Below, one piece after another: positions 5,004 through 12,886 of a stretch of DNA of 12,926 bases. The DNA lies in assembly GCA_046756445.1 (NCBI GenBank), contig JBHHWI010000089.1, positions 1 through 12,926 on the forward strand, written 5' to 3'. The notes under the pieces were generated by a model, which was given only the letters and a program-made list of their open reading frames with translations, was not told where the DNA came from and searched no databases. The stretch's first letter is position 1. Every line of letters starts with the position of its first letter. Source of the stretch: JACZWL01 sp046756445 (lineage in GTDB: Bacteria > Pseudomonadota > Gammaproteobacteria > Steroidobacterales > Woeseiaceae). A program made the position numbers and the translations under genes.

Positions 5004-6899
5004 ATGCTTCAGGATATTCGAGACAAGTTACTGGGAAAGTTCGCATTGGTCCTGATAGGGGTCATTGCCGTGTCTTTCGTTTTCTGGGGAGCCAGCACCC
5101 CCTTTATCAGTACGGGATTCGCCGCCAAGGTCGATGGCGTCGAGATTTCACGTACGGACCTGGAGCAGGCCTATCGCAGCCAACTCGCCCAGTATTCGGA
5201 GCAGTTCGGCGAGCTTCCGGAGAGCTTCAAGCGCCCATTGCGGGAACGCGTACTCGGCAGCCTGGTCCGCAATACCGTTGTCGATGTCCACGTGGCAGAG
5301 GAAGGGTTCCGGATCAGCGATGAGTTCGTCACCATGGCGATCCAGCGCACGCCGGACTTTCAGGTCGACGGTGTGTTTTCGAAAGACCGCTATTACGATC
5401 TGCTGGCGGGCGCCGGACTGGGGCCGGCACAGTACGAAGCGAGGCAGAAGCGGGCAATGCGGCAAAATCAGTTGCAGCGATCCATTGCCGCGACGGCGTT
5501 CGTTACGCCTGCAGAGTACCGGCGTTACCTGAACCTCGTGGGCGAGCAACGACGGATGTCGCTGGCAACGTTTGACCCGGCGTCCATCGCCGATGACATC
5601 GAGGTTACGGAGGACGAAATCGGGGCCTTCTATGACGATCGCCCGGGCGAGTTTACGACGCCGGAATCCGCCGACGTCGAGTACATCGAGATCAGGCGTG
5701 ACGAGCTCGCCGAGCGCGTCGAACTCTCGGAAGAGGCATTGCAGGCGTATTACGAGGACTCGAAGAACCGGTATCTGCAGGACGAACAGCGCCGCGCGCG
5801 GCACATACTCCTGCCGTTCGGCGATGACGAGGATGCAGCGCTCGAACAGGCGCGGGCACTGACGGCGCGCGCTCGCGCGGGCGAGCCGTTCGAAGACCTT
5901 GCACGCCAGTATTCGAAAGACGGCGGTACCTCCGCCCAGGGCGGCGACCTCGGACTGGTCATGCAGTCGCAGATGCCGGGTGAGCTCGGTGACGCGATCT
6001 TCTCCATGTTCGAAGGCGACATCGAGGGCCCGGTCAGGACCGATTTCGGTTACCACGTCGTGCGCCTGGACGAAATCGTCCAGCCCGGGCCGATGCCGCT
6101 GGCCGAGGTGCGTCACGAGCTCGAGAACGAGTTGCGCGACAGCGAAGTCGATTCGATTCATCGGGAAGTGGAACGCAAATTGTCCGATGCGCTGTTCGAC
6201 GCGACCGAGCTCGGGCCGATGGCCGAGTCGGTCGGCCTCGAAGTGAAGTCGATCGAAAGGTTTGCCCGCGCCGGCGGCGATCCGTTCGGCGCCAACCAGG
6301 CCGCCATCGATGCGATTTTTGATGATCGTGTCTTGAATGACGGTGAAATCTCCGAGATCGTGGAGCTCGATGCGAATCGCTCGGCAGTCTTCCAGGTGTC
6401 CAATCACTACGAAGCCGCGCGCCAATCGATCGACGAGGTGCGGGAGCTGATCGTCGGTGCGCTGCGAACCGAGAAGGCACGAAACATCGTCAGCGGCAAG
6501 GTGAACGACCTGCTGGCGGCGGTCGCGGGCGGCGCGGATTTCAGTGAAGCGGCAACCCCAACACAAGCTCAGGTGACAGGTCCGATGCTGGTCACGCGCG
6601 ATTCCGAGAGCCCCGCCCCGGAGATACTCGTCGAGGTATTCAACGCCGACAAGCCCTCAGCGGGCGACCCGACCATGGGTACGGCGATCACGAGGTCGGG
6701 CGTATACGCCGTGTACAGCGTGAGCGAGGTGATTCCGGGCCGGCCCGAGTCGATTCCGCTGGCCGAGCGGGACGCGGCCAAGGCCGCGCTGACGCAGCAG
6801 TCCGGCATCGAGGACTACAATGCGCTGGTGTCACAACTCGAGCAGGAAGCGGACATCGTCATCAACGATGACGCGCTGGCCGAACAGGACTTCTTTTAG
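5004..6899 (+). CDS. ppiD: Peptidyl-prolyl isomerase-family periplasmic chaperone PpiD
   Basis: PpiD is an inner-membrane-anchored periplasmic folding factor that works near the Sec translocon on emerging outer-membrane proteins. The product is 631 residues (E. coli about 623). A short cytoplasmic N-terminus is followed by one membrane segment (about 13–31, FALVLIGVIAVSFVFWGAS). Next are the SurA/PpiD-type N-terminal chaperone region (~40–185) and a parvulin domain (~264–358: RRARHILLPF, QYSKDGGTSAQGGDLG, FGYHVVRLDEI). The rest is an acidic C-terminal chaperone region. The parvulin motifs look well preserved, whereas E. coli PpiD is reported to lack isomerase activity. The start at 5004 has no strong Shine-Dalgarno but gives the right topology. 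It follows hupB as in E. coli, with tRNA and toxin–antitoxin genes inserted between. Confidence 0.95.
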   Translation: MLQDIRDKLLGKFALVLIGVIAVSFVFWGASTPFISTGFAAKVDGVEISRTDLEQAYRSQLAQYSEQFGELPESFKRPLRERVLGSLVRNTVVDVHVAEEGFRISDEFVTMAIQRTPDFQVDGVFSKDRYYDLLAGAGLGPAQYEARQKRAMRQNQLQRSIAATAFVTPAEYRRYLNLVGEQRRMSLATFDPASIADDIEVTEDEIGAFYDDRPGEFTTPESADVEYIEIRRDELAERVELSEEALQAYYEDSKNRYLQDEQRRARHILLPFGDDEDAALEQARALTARARAGEPFEDLARQYSKDGGTSAQGGDLGLVMQSQMPGELGDAIFSMFEGDIEGPVRTDFGYHVVRLDEIVQPGPMPLAEVRHELENELRDSEVDSIHREVERKLSDALFDATELGPMAESVGLEVKSIERFARAGGDPFGANQAAIDAIFDDRVLNDGEISEIVELDANRSAVFQVSNHYEAARQSIDEVRELIVGALRTEKARNIVSGKVNDLLAAVAGGADFSEAATPTQAQVTGPMLVTRDSESPAPEILVEVFNADKPSAGDPTMGTAITRSGVYAVYSVSEVIPGRPESIPLAERDAAKAALTQQSGIEDYNALVSQLEQEADIVINDDALAEQDFF

Positions 6900-7006
6900 A
6901 ACCTGTCTTTGATTCGAGTCATCCGATCGTCCAGAATCGAGACAATCATTTGCCAGGCGGCCGGCAACAATGAACGCATAATACGGTCGCTGCCGGGGGA
7001 CGCTGC

Positions 7007-8305
7007 ATGAAAAAGCTCGCGCTGCACTGGAAGATCATCATCGGCATGGCGCTGGGAGTGCTGTTCGGCATCGTCGCCGCGACCAACCAATGGGGCCAGT
7101 TCACGCAGGACTGGATCGCGCCATTCGGCACCATCTTCGTCAATCTCCTCAAGCTGATCGCGGTGCCGCTGGTACTGGCGTCTCTGGTGACCGGCGTGGC
7201 GTCGCTGTCCGACCTGACCAAGCTGTCCCGCATGGGTGGCAAGACCATCGCGATATACCTGATGACCACGGTGGTGTCTATCAGCATCGGCCTGATCCTG
7301 GTCAACACTTTGCGGCCGGGTGAGTCGATACCGGACGACGTCGCCGCCAACCTGCAGGCGACCTATCAGCAGCAGATTGAGCGGCGGGCGGATGACGTGC
7401 AGGTAGTCAAGCAACGCGGCCCCCTGCAGCCCGTTGTGGACATCTTTCCGCAGAACATCGTCAGTGCGGCCGGAAGCAACCGCAATATGTTGCAGATCGT
7501 ATTTTTCGCATTGTTCATAGGCGTCGGCCTGATACTGGTGCCGAACGAGCGTACCGAGGTCGTGCTGCGGTTCTTTCAGGGCCTCAACGATGTGGTCGTC
7601 AAGCTGGTCGACGTCATCATGTTGATCGCGCCGATCGGTGTCTTCGCCCTGATCGCCGACACGATCACGTCGATCGCCGGCGACAGCCTCGCATCCGTGC
7701 TCGACCTGCTCCGGTCATTGGGTTTTTACGCGCTCGTGGTTCTTCTGGGCCTGCTGTTGCACGTCACGATCGTGTATGGCGGCCTGGTTCACTTCATCAG
7801 CCCGGTGAGAATCGGTCGGTTTTTTCGCGGCATATCACCGGCACAGCTCCTGGCTTTTTCGACCAGCTCGAGCGCGGCGACCCTGCCCGTCACCATGGAA
7901 TGCGTCGAGGAAAACCTGAACGTGAAAAAAGAGGTTGCCTCGTTCGTATTGCCGCTCGGGGCCACGATCAATCTCGACGGCACCGCCCTGTATCAATCGG
8001 TTGCCGCGGTATTCATCGCCCAGGCGCTGGGAATGCAACTGGATTTCGCAGCGCAGCTCACGATCATCCTGACCGCCTTGCTCGCCTCGATCGGCGCCGC
8101 ACCGGTGCCCGGCGCCGGACTGATCATGCTCGTGATCATCCTCGAGGCCATCGGCGTGCCGAGCGCCGGTGTCGCCCTGATCCTCGGCGTGGATCGCATA
8201 CTCGACATGTTCCGCACGTCCGCCAACGTGACCGGCGACGCGACGGTGTCCGTGATCGTCAACGCCTCCGAGGCGAGGGCGAACGATCAAGGGGACATTA
8301 ATTAA
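7007..8305 (+). CDS. Dicarboxylate/amino acid:cation symporter (glutamate/aspartate type)
   Basis: This is an inner-membrane secondary transporter of the DAACS/SLC1 family, importing acidic amino acids or C4-dicarboxylates with Na+ or H+. The 432 residues carry the family's hairpin-1 serine motif (STSSSAATLPVT, 285–296), the TM7 cation motif NLDGT (322–326), hairpin 2 (ASIGAAPVPGAG, 360–371) and the TM8 substrate motif DRILDMFRTSANVTGD (396–411). By alignment to archaeal GltPh, Asp400, Arg403, Asn407 and Asp411 correspond to D394, R397, N401 and D405. The RTxxNVTGD form favours glutamate/aspartate over succinate; substrate is still inference. GGGGA at 6996–7000 lies 6 nt before the ATG. The last residues (QGDIN) and the stop are encoded by repeat sequence shared with the intergenic element. 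It converges with fabI. Confidence 0.93.
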   Translation: MKKLALHWKIIIGMALGVLFGIVAATNQWGQFTQDWIAPFGTIFVNLLKLIAVPLVLASLVTGVASLSDLTKLSRMGGKTIAIYLMTTVVSISIGLILVNTLRPGESIPDDVAANLQATYQQQIERRADDVQVVKQRGPLQPVVDIFPQNIVSAAGSNRNMLQIVFFALFIGVGLILVPNERTEVVLRFFQGLNDVVVKLVDVIMLIAPIGVFALIADTITSIAGDSLASVLDLLRSLGFYALVVLLGLLLHVTIVYGGLVHFISPVRIGRFFRGISPAQLLAFSTSSSAATLPVTMECVEENLNVKKEVASFVLPLGATINLDGTALYQSVAAVFIAQALGMQLDFAAQLTIILTALLASIGAAPVPGAGLIMLVIILEAIGVPSAGVALILGVDRILDMFRTSANVTGDATVSVIVNASEARANDQGDIN

Positions 8306-8350
8306 GGGGACAGTTTACTTAATTGGAGATAAGTCAACTGTCCCCTTAAT
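8289..8350. repeat. Inverted repeat between convergent symporter and fabI genes, overlapping both stop codons
   Basis: 8301–8321 and 8330–8350 are inverted repeats matching at 20 of 21 positions (single T8316/C8335 mismatch) with an 8-nt loop. Both arms contain TTAAGGGGACAGTT. AAGGGGACA also occurs as a direct repeat at 8289–8297 and 8304–8312. The symporter stop TAA (8303–8305) is in the left arm and the fabI stop (8346–8348, minus strand) in the right arm. As a long stem between convergent genes it may serve as a bidirectional terminator. It shares the GGGG(A/T)CAG core with the element at 756–839 and 16 of 20 bases with 4013–4032. Confidence 0.85.
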
Positions 8351-9134
8351 CGTCGTCCAAGTACATGCCGATGGTGTTGTAACCGCCATCGACGTACAGG
8401 ATCTCGCCCGCGATGCCCGCCGCGAGGTCAGAACACAAAAACGCGGCCGCATTGCCGACATCGTCCGCGGTGACGTTGCGCCGGATCGGAGAGACCTGTT
8501 CCATGTGCGTCAGCATTTTCCGGAATCCGGCGATGCCGGCGGCCGCGAGCGTCTTGATTGCGCCCGCGGAAATACCATTGACGCGAATACCCTTGGGTCC
8601 GAGGTCCGCGGCCAGGAAGCGCACGTTCGCCTCGAGACTGGCCTTGGCGAGGCCCATGACGTTGTAGTTGGGCACCGCGCGAACGGCGCCGAGGTACGAC
8701 AGCGTCAGGATCGCGGAATTACGGCCCTGCATCATCGGTAATGCGGCTTTGGCGAGTGCGGCAAGGCTGTAGCTGGAGATGTCGTGCGCGATCTGAAAGC
8801 CTTCGCGCGTGACACTCTCGACGTAGGTGCCGGCGAGCTGATCGCGCGGCGCGAAGCCGACCGAGTGGACCAGCACCTCGAGCCCGTCCCAGTCCCTGCC
8901 CAGGGCGTCGAACAGTCCGTCGATCTGCTCGTCGAAGGCGACGTCCAGCGGATAGCTCATCGACGAGCCGAGTTCTCCGGCCATCTTCTCGACGCGCGGT
9001 TTCAGCTTGTCGTTCTGATAGGTGAACGCGAGCTCGGCGCCCTCACGGGCGAAGGCCCGGGCGATACCCCAGGCGATAGACCGGTTGCTTGCGAGCCCCA
9101 CGATCAGCGCGCGCTTTCCCGCCATGAATCCCAT
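8346..9134 (-). CDS. fabI: Enoyl-[acyl-carrier-protein] reductase (NADH), FabI
   Basis: FabI catalyses the last, NADH-dependent step of each fatty-acid elongation cycle (trans-2-enoyl-ACP to acyl-ACP) in the cytoplasm. The product is 262 residues, the E. coli length. It has the atypical short-chain dehydrogenase features of FabI: the cofactor motif GLASNRSIAWGIA (13–25), HSVGFAP (90–96), catalytic Tyr157 and Lys164 (Y-x6-K in NYNVMGLAK), Tyr147, and a C-terminal DGGYNTIG. Gly93, Met160 and Phe204, matching E. coli triclosan-resistance positions G93, M159 and F203, are all wild type. The ATG at 9134 is preceded by AGGGGGA 4–5 nt upstream; MGFMAGKR parallels E. coli MGFLSGKR. It starts 21 bp after mltD stops, so the two are probably co-transcribed. 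Its stop lies in the intergenic repeat. Confidence 0.97.
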   Translation of the reverse strand: MGFMAGKRALIVGLASNRSIAWGIARAFAREGAELAFTYQNDKLKPRVEKMAGELGSSMSYPLDVAFDEQIDGLFDALGRDWDGLEVLVHSVGFAPRDQLAGTYVESVTREGFQIAHDISSYSLAALAKAALPMMQGRNSAILTLSYLGAVRAVPNYNVMGLAKASLEANVRFLAADLGPKGIRVNGISAGAIKTLAAAGIAGFRKMLTHMEQVSPIRRNVTADDVGNAAAFLCSDLAAGIAGEILYVDGGYNTIGMYLDDD

Positions 9135-9155
9135 TGTTCCCCCTGGCTGTGATCG

Positions 9156-10820
9156 TCAGCTCGACTGGCGAGTGACGTCGACGTACATCGTGAGTTTTTG
9201 TCCCGGCTGAAGATACTTGGACCTGTCAATGTTGTTCCATCGCACGATGTCGGCGACCGACACCCGGAACCGGCTGGCGATGACGTACAGCGAGTCGCCG
9301 GAGCGCACCGTGTAACGCAGCTTGCGGGTCGTGCCGTTGCTGCTCAGGGCCTGGCCCGGCGACGGCTGTAATGTCCAGACCACGAGTTTCTGGCCGATCG
9401 ACAGGGTATCCCTCGGCGCCATGCCGTTCCAGCGTGCGAGATTGCGCATGGTCACGCCGTAGCGGCGGCCGATCGACCAGAAACTCTCGCCAGCAACCAC
9501 GATGTGTTCGACGCGATTGCCTTTGCGCTGTTTGTTCTGTTTCTTCGCCCGCCGTTCATCGGCGCTCTGGCTGTAATCGGCCAGCGGCCTGGTCGCCACG
9601 GGAATCATCAGGTGACCGCCGGCACGGATGGTGTTGCCGCGTATGCCGTTCGCTGCGCGAATCGATGCGAGCGTCGTGTGATATCGCTCGGCAATCTCGG
9701 ACAGGGTTTCACCGTTTCGGACCTTGTGACGCTTCCAGCGCACGCGGTCACGCTCGGGCACGGTCGCCAGCGTCTGGTTGAACGACGCCGCTGCGGCGAC
9801 CGGCAGCAACAGGCGATGCGGTCCGGCCGGATCGGTGGACCAGCGATTGAATCCGGCGTTGAAGGCGTAAAGCGCATCGAGGCCGATATCGGAAATTTCG
9901 GCAGCCAGGGCCAGGTCAATCTGTCCGCCGGTATCCGCCGCGACGAATCGCGGCGAATCGGTCAGCACAGGCAAGCTGATTCCGTAGTCGGCGGGGTTCC
10001 GTACGAGCTCGACGATCGCCAGCAGGCGCGGGACATAACTGCTCGTCTCTCTGGATAATCTCAGGCTCCAAAAATCGGCCGGGCGACCTTTTCTCTGGTT
10101 TCGCCTCACGGCTTTCAGAACATTTCCCTCGCCCGAATTGTATGAAGCGATGGCCAGCAGCCAGTCGCCGTTCATCAGGCCGTGCAGATGCGTCAGGTAA
10201 TTCAGCGCGCCATTGGTCGAGTCGACCACGTCGCGGCGTCCGTCATACCACCAGTTCTGCCGAATGCCGTAACGGCGCGCGGTCCCCGGAATGATCTGCC
10301 ACAAGCCGGCCGCGCGCCCGTGCGAATAGGCGAACGGGTCGTAACCGGACTCCACGATCGGCAGCAGCGCGAGCTCGATCGGGAGTCCGCGCCGTTCTAT
10401 TTCATCGGTGATATACGGCAGAAATCGCTGCGCGCGGTTGAATACCCGATCGACGTAGTCGGGATGCCGTATCAGCCAGTCCAGCTCGGCCTGCACGCGC
10501 CGGTTCAGGACCGAAGGAAACGAAAACCCCTTGCGCAGTCGTGCGAGCAGATCATCGGACTGCTGGAGCGCCGTCCCCTGCACGGACGTGTCGTCGCTCG
10601 CGATGCCCGGGTCGATAAGGTCCTGCAGCGTGACCGGGTAGTGCGCGCGCAGGGCCTGGGTCTCGGCGGGCCCGGCGAGAAAGCGGTCGGCGCCCGTCAG
10701 GACGGGCTCGGCCGCCAGCCGGAGCGGCATCGAGGCGGTGGCGAAAAGGATGATCCAGGCGCCGGAACAGCCGCCGAATCTCTGAGATATTGTCATTATT
10801 CTCTGATTTGTGCCGGGCAT
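9156..10820 (-). CDS. mltD: Membrane-bound lytic murein transglycosylase D-like, three LysM domains
   Basis: MltD cleaves the MurNAc–GlcNAc bond of peptidoglycan to 1,6-anhydro products in the periplasm. The 554 residues contain a hydrophobic N-terminal export signal (about 20–37, AWIILFATASMPLRLAA), a goose-type SLT domain (~147–240) and three LysM repeats (~363–408, 436–482, 502–547; the last starts YTVRSGDSLYVIASRF). The catalytic Glu157 lies in LLPIVESGYDP, with downstream AAGLWQIIPGTA and AIASYNSGEGNV motifs. Unlike E. coli MltD, no lipobox cysteine follows the hydrophobic stretch; the only nearby Cys (18) precedes it. The start at 10820 has AGGA 7 nt upstream; a second ATG at 10796 would give a shorter signal peptide. 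It is divergent from the methyltransferase gene and leads into fabI. Confidence 0.93.
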   Translation of the reverse strand: MPGTNQRIMTISQRFGGCSGAWIILFATASMPLRLAAEPVLTGADRFLAGPAETQALRAHYPVTLQDLIDPGIASDDTSVQGTALQQSDDLLARLRKGFSFPSVLNRRVQAELDWLIRHPDYVDRVFNRAQRFLPYITDEIERRGLPIELALLPIVESGYDPFAYSHGRAAGLWQIIPGTARRYGIRQNWWYDGRRDVVDSTNGALNYLTHLHGLMNGDWLLAIASYNSGEGNVLKAVRRNQRKGRPADFWSLRLSRETSSYVPRLLAIVELVRNPADYGISLPVLTDSPRFVAADTGGQIDLALAAEISDIGLDALYAFNAGFNRWSTDPAGPHRLLLPVAAAASFNQTLATVPERDRVRWKRHKVRNGETLSEIAERYHTTLASIRAANGIRGNTIRAGGHLMIPVATRPLADYSQSADERRAKKQNKQRKGNRVEHIVVAGESFWSIGRRYGVTMRNLARWNGMAPRDTLSIGQKLVVWTLQPSPGQALSSNGTTRKLRYTVRSGDSLYVIASRFRVSVADIVRWNNIDRSKYLQPGQKLTMYVDVTRQSS

Positions 10821-10893
10821 CGGGCTATCCTACAGAGCAGATGGCTTTGCGCAAGTACTGATGTCACATGGTTGAGGAGCAGGACGGCTTCAG

Positions 10894-11700
10894 ATGACGA
10901 TCCCGAGCAAATCCCAGGAATCCTTCGCAACGCTCGAGCGCTGGCTGGAGACCCCGCTGGGCGCGGCGCTCATGCAGCAGGAATCGCGGGTGGTCGAGGA
11001 GGCCCTCGACGGCATATTCGGCGAGCATTGCCTGCAGCTGGGCCTGTGGGGCGAGCCGAACGCCTTCCTGCGCTTCGCCAGGACCCAGCAGAGCGCCTGT
11101 ATTGCGGATACCGGCGATCTGGCCGATCCGAAAGCCCGTACACGGCCATCTGAGGGCGCCACGCAGCCCGGTGTCCTGGGGCACCTGTACCGGCTGCCCG
11201 TGGCCAGCGACTCGATAGACGCGGTCTTATTGCCCCACACGCTGGATTACTCGGACCGGCCCCACGCGATTCTGCGTGAGGTCCAGCGGGTGCTCAGGTC
11301 CGACGGCCACCTGGTCGTCCTGGGTTTCAAGCCGGGCGGCCTCTGGGGCCTGCGGCGCTTGATTCCGGGCGCGGCGCTGCCGCCGGGCGTCGATCACCCG
11401 GTCTCCGACCGGCAGCTCTCGGATTGGCTGCAGCTCCTCGACTTCAGGATCCACGGCGCCACCCGGTATTTCTTCCGCTGGCCATTGCCCGGCGTCCGCC
11501 GGTCCACGTCCCCGGTCTGGGAGCGCCGCGGCCAGCGCTGGTGGCCGGAGCTGGCCGCTTGCTATATGCTCACGGCCCAGAAACGGGTCTATACACTGAC
11601 CACGGTAAGAAAGCCCTGGCGTTCGCGGCCGAAAGTGGTGGCCGGCCTGGTGAAACCCACGACACGAGTCTCCCGCATACACTTTGACCGCAACAGTTGA
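10894..11700 (+). CDS. Class I SAM-dependent methyltransferase (YafS-like)
   Basis: This is a predicted cytoplasmic S-adenosylmethionine methyltransferase with unknown substrate. The 268 residues show a Rossmann methyltransferase pattern. The motif I strand is CLQLGLWGEP (46–55), with a loose glycine pattern instead of GxGxG. Then come LPVASDSIDAVLLPHTLDY (101–119) and REVQRVLRSDGHLVVLGF (128–145), as in Methyltransf_11 proteins. A tryptophan- and arginine-rich C-terminal part follows. In E. coli the yafS methyltransferase gene lies next to rnhA/dnaQ, with gloB and mltD beyond; here it adjoins rnhA and diverges from mltD, and gloB is absent. AGGA at 10881–10884 is 9 nt before the ATG. The 3' end overlaps rnhA by 17 bp, so the genes are transcribed together. 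Confidence 0.85.
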   Translation: MTIPSKSQESFATLERWLETPLGAALMQQESRVVEEALDGIFGEHCLQLGLWGEPNAFLRFARTQQSACIADTGDLADPKARTRPSEGATQPGVLGHLYRLPVASDSIDAVLLPHTLDYSDRPHAILREVQRVLRSDGHLVVLGFKPGGLWGLRRLIPGAALPPGVDHPVSDRQLSDWLQLLDFRIHGATRYFFRWPLPGVRRSTSPVWERRGQRWWPELAACYMLTAQKRVYTLTTVRKPWRSRPKVVAGLVKPTTRVSRIHFDRNS

Positions 11701-12118
11701 GATTTACACCGACGGGGCCTGCAGGGGAAACCCCGGCCCGGGCGGCTGGGGCGCTCTGCTGGTCGCCGGCAAGCACCGCAAGAGCCTGCATGGCGGCGCG
11801 CGCGAGACCACCAATAATCGCATGGAGCTCACGGCCGCGATTCAAGCGCTGAACGCGCTCAAGGGCAGCCGTCGGGTCGTGTTGCATACCGACTCGAAGT
11901 ACCTGAAAGAAGGCATCGAGCGCTGGCTGCCGAACTGGAAAGCCAGGGGATGGAAAACATCGAACAAAAAGCCCGTGAAAAACCAGGACTTGTGGCAGGC
12001 GCTGGACGAGGCGGCCGGGCGGCACGAACTGGTATGGGAATGGGTCAGGGGACATTCCGGCCACCCGGGCAACGAGGAAGCCGATGCGCTCGCCAACCGC
12101 GGCATCGATGAATTGTAG
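11684..12118 (+). CDS. rnhA: Ribonuclease HI
   Basis: RNase HI cuts the RNA strand of RNA–DNA hybrids, removing R-loops and helping primer removal. The product is 144 residues. The catalytic carboxylates fall at Asp10 (YTDGACRGNPGPGG), Glu48 (NNRMELTAA), Asp70 (LHTDSKYL) and Asp134 (GNEEADALANRG), with His124 in VRGHSG. These are exactly the E. coli positions, which supports the TTG at 11684 as the true start; no ATG or GTG is available in frame before the first catalytic residue. The start lies inside the methyltransferase gene and has no clear Shine-Dalgarno, so translation is probably coupled to it. dnaQ follows after 30 bp on the same strand; in E. coli the two are divergent. Confidence 0.97.
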   Translation: MTATVEIYTDGACRGNPGPGGWGALLVAGKHRKSLHGGARETTNNRMELTAAIQALNALKGSRRVVLHTDSKYLKEGIERWLPNWKARGWKTSNKKPVKNQDLWQALDEAAGRHELVWEWVRGHSGHPGNEEADALANRGIDEL

Positions 12119-12148
12119 GCGCATCACGTAAAGGGGCGACTCGATCAG

Positions 12149-12853
12149 ATGCGACAAATCGTTTTGGACACGGAGACGACCGGCCTGGAAACGGCCCAGG
12201 GCCACCGCATCATCGAGATCGGCTGTATCGAGCTGGTAAATCGCCGAATTACGGGACGCGAGTACCACCGGTTTTTGAATCCCGAGCGCGAAATCGACGA
12301 AGGCGCCGAGGCCGTCCACGGCATGAGCCGCGCCGACCTCGCGAGTCAGCCGCGCTTCGGTGACATCGCGGAGGAATTTCTCGCGTTCATCAAGGGCGGC
12401 GAGCTGGTCATTCACAACGCCGAATTCGACGTCGGGTTCCTCGAGCACGAACTGGGCCTGATGAAGCACCCCAGACCGACGATCAAAGAGCACGCCGAGG
12501 TGCTGGATACCCTGAGCATCGCCCGCAGGCTCCATCCCGGTCAGCGCAACAGCCTGGACGCACTGTGCAAGCGCTATAACGTCGATGCGTCTCGCCGAAA
12601 CGTGCACGGCGCACTGATCGATGCGGAATTGCTGGCGAGGGTCTATCTCGCGATGACCGGCGGTCAGGCCGCGCTGTCGCTCGAGCACGACGCGGTCGAA
12701 ATCTCGGCAAGCGGCAGCGAATCCGCCGGGCAATCACCGGGATCGGATGTCGAGCTGGTCGTCGTCAGAGCCAGCGAACAAGAAAGCGCGGCGCACGAGG
12801 CGCTGCTGGACAAGATACAGGCCTCGGGCGAATGCGTCTGGCGTGAAGACTAG
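12149..12853 (+). CDS. dnaQ: DNA polymerase III epsilon subunit (3'-5' proofreading exonuclease)
   Basis: Epsilon is the proofreading subunit of the replicative polymerase core, bound to alpha and theta. The 234 residues contain the DEDDh exonuclease motifs: ExoI LDTETTG (Asp7, Glu9), ExoII HNAEFDVGFL (Asp94) and ExoIII NVHGALIDAELLA (His153, Asp158). The domain ends in MTGGQAALSLE, close to the E. coli MTGGQ. A linker rich in Ser, Gly and acidic residues (~180–205) then leads to a C-terminal helix (EQESAAHEALLDKIQAS) that should bind the alpha PHP domain. AAGGGG at 12131–12136 lies 12 nt before the ATG, rather far. It is the last gene of the methyltransferase–rnhA–dnaQ unit and is followed by a hairpin. 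Confidence 0.97.
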   Translation: MRQIVLDTETTGLETAQGHRIIEIGCIELVNRRITGREYHRFLNPEREIDEGAEAVHGMSRADLASQPRFGDIAEEFLAFIKGGELVIHNAEFDVGFLEHELGLMKHPRPTIKEHAEVLDTLSIARRLHPGQRNSLDALCKRYNVDASRRNVHGALIDAELLARVYLAMTGGQAALSLEHDAVEISASGSESAGQSPGSDVELVVVRASEQESAAHEALLDKIQASGECVWRED

Positions 12854-12857
12854 GGCA

Positions 12858-12886
12858 CGGACTCCGGGGAGTCCGGCTCCGTTTTT
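12858..12886 (+). terminator. Probable intrinsic terminator after dnaQ
   Basis: CGGACTC (12858–12864) pairs with GAGTCCG (12869–12875) around a 4-nt loop. A TTTTT run follows at 12882–12886, 6 nt past the stem. It begins 4 nt after the dnaQ stop. The gap between stem and T-run is longer than ideal; a shorter alternative stem, GGAG/CTCC, lies closer to the T-run. Confidence 0.55.

Noticed and set aside
5148..6566. Long open frame on the minus strand opposite ppiD (472 codons)
   Set aside because: It lies entirely antisense to a convincingly identified ppiD and its translation has no recognisable domain; long antisense frames are expected in GC-rich coding DNA.
6904..6944. Possible terminator hairpin after ppiD
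   Set aside because: Only a broken 5+4 bp stem with a long loop and no T-run; not convincing.
10826..10864. Minus-strand promoter TTGCGC–16 bp–TAGGAT before mltD
   Set aside because: The TAGGAT overlaps the AGGA that serves as ribosome site for the 10820 start, so it would only suit the 10796 start; ambiguous and the –35 is weak.
10182..11153. Plus-strand open frame of 323 codons opposite the 5' part of mltD
   Set aside because: Shadow of mltD and of the methyltransferase start; no domain and no good start site.
11570..12733. Long minus-strand open frame opposite rnhA and dnaQ (387 codons)
   Set aside because: It covers two genes with all catalytic motifs intact on the plus strand; the antisense translation resembles no family.
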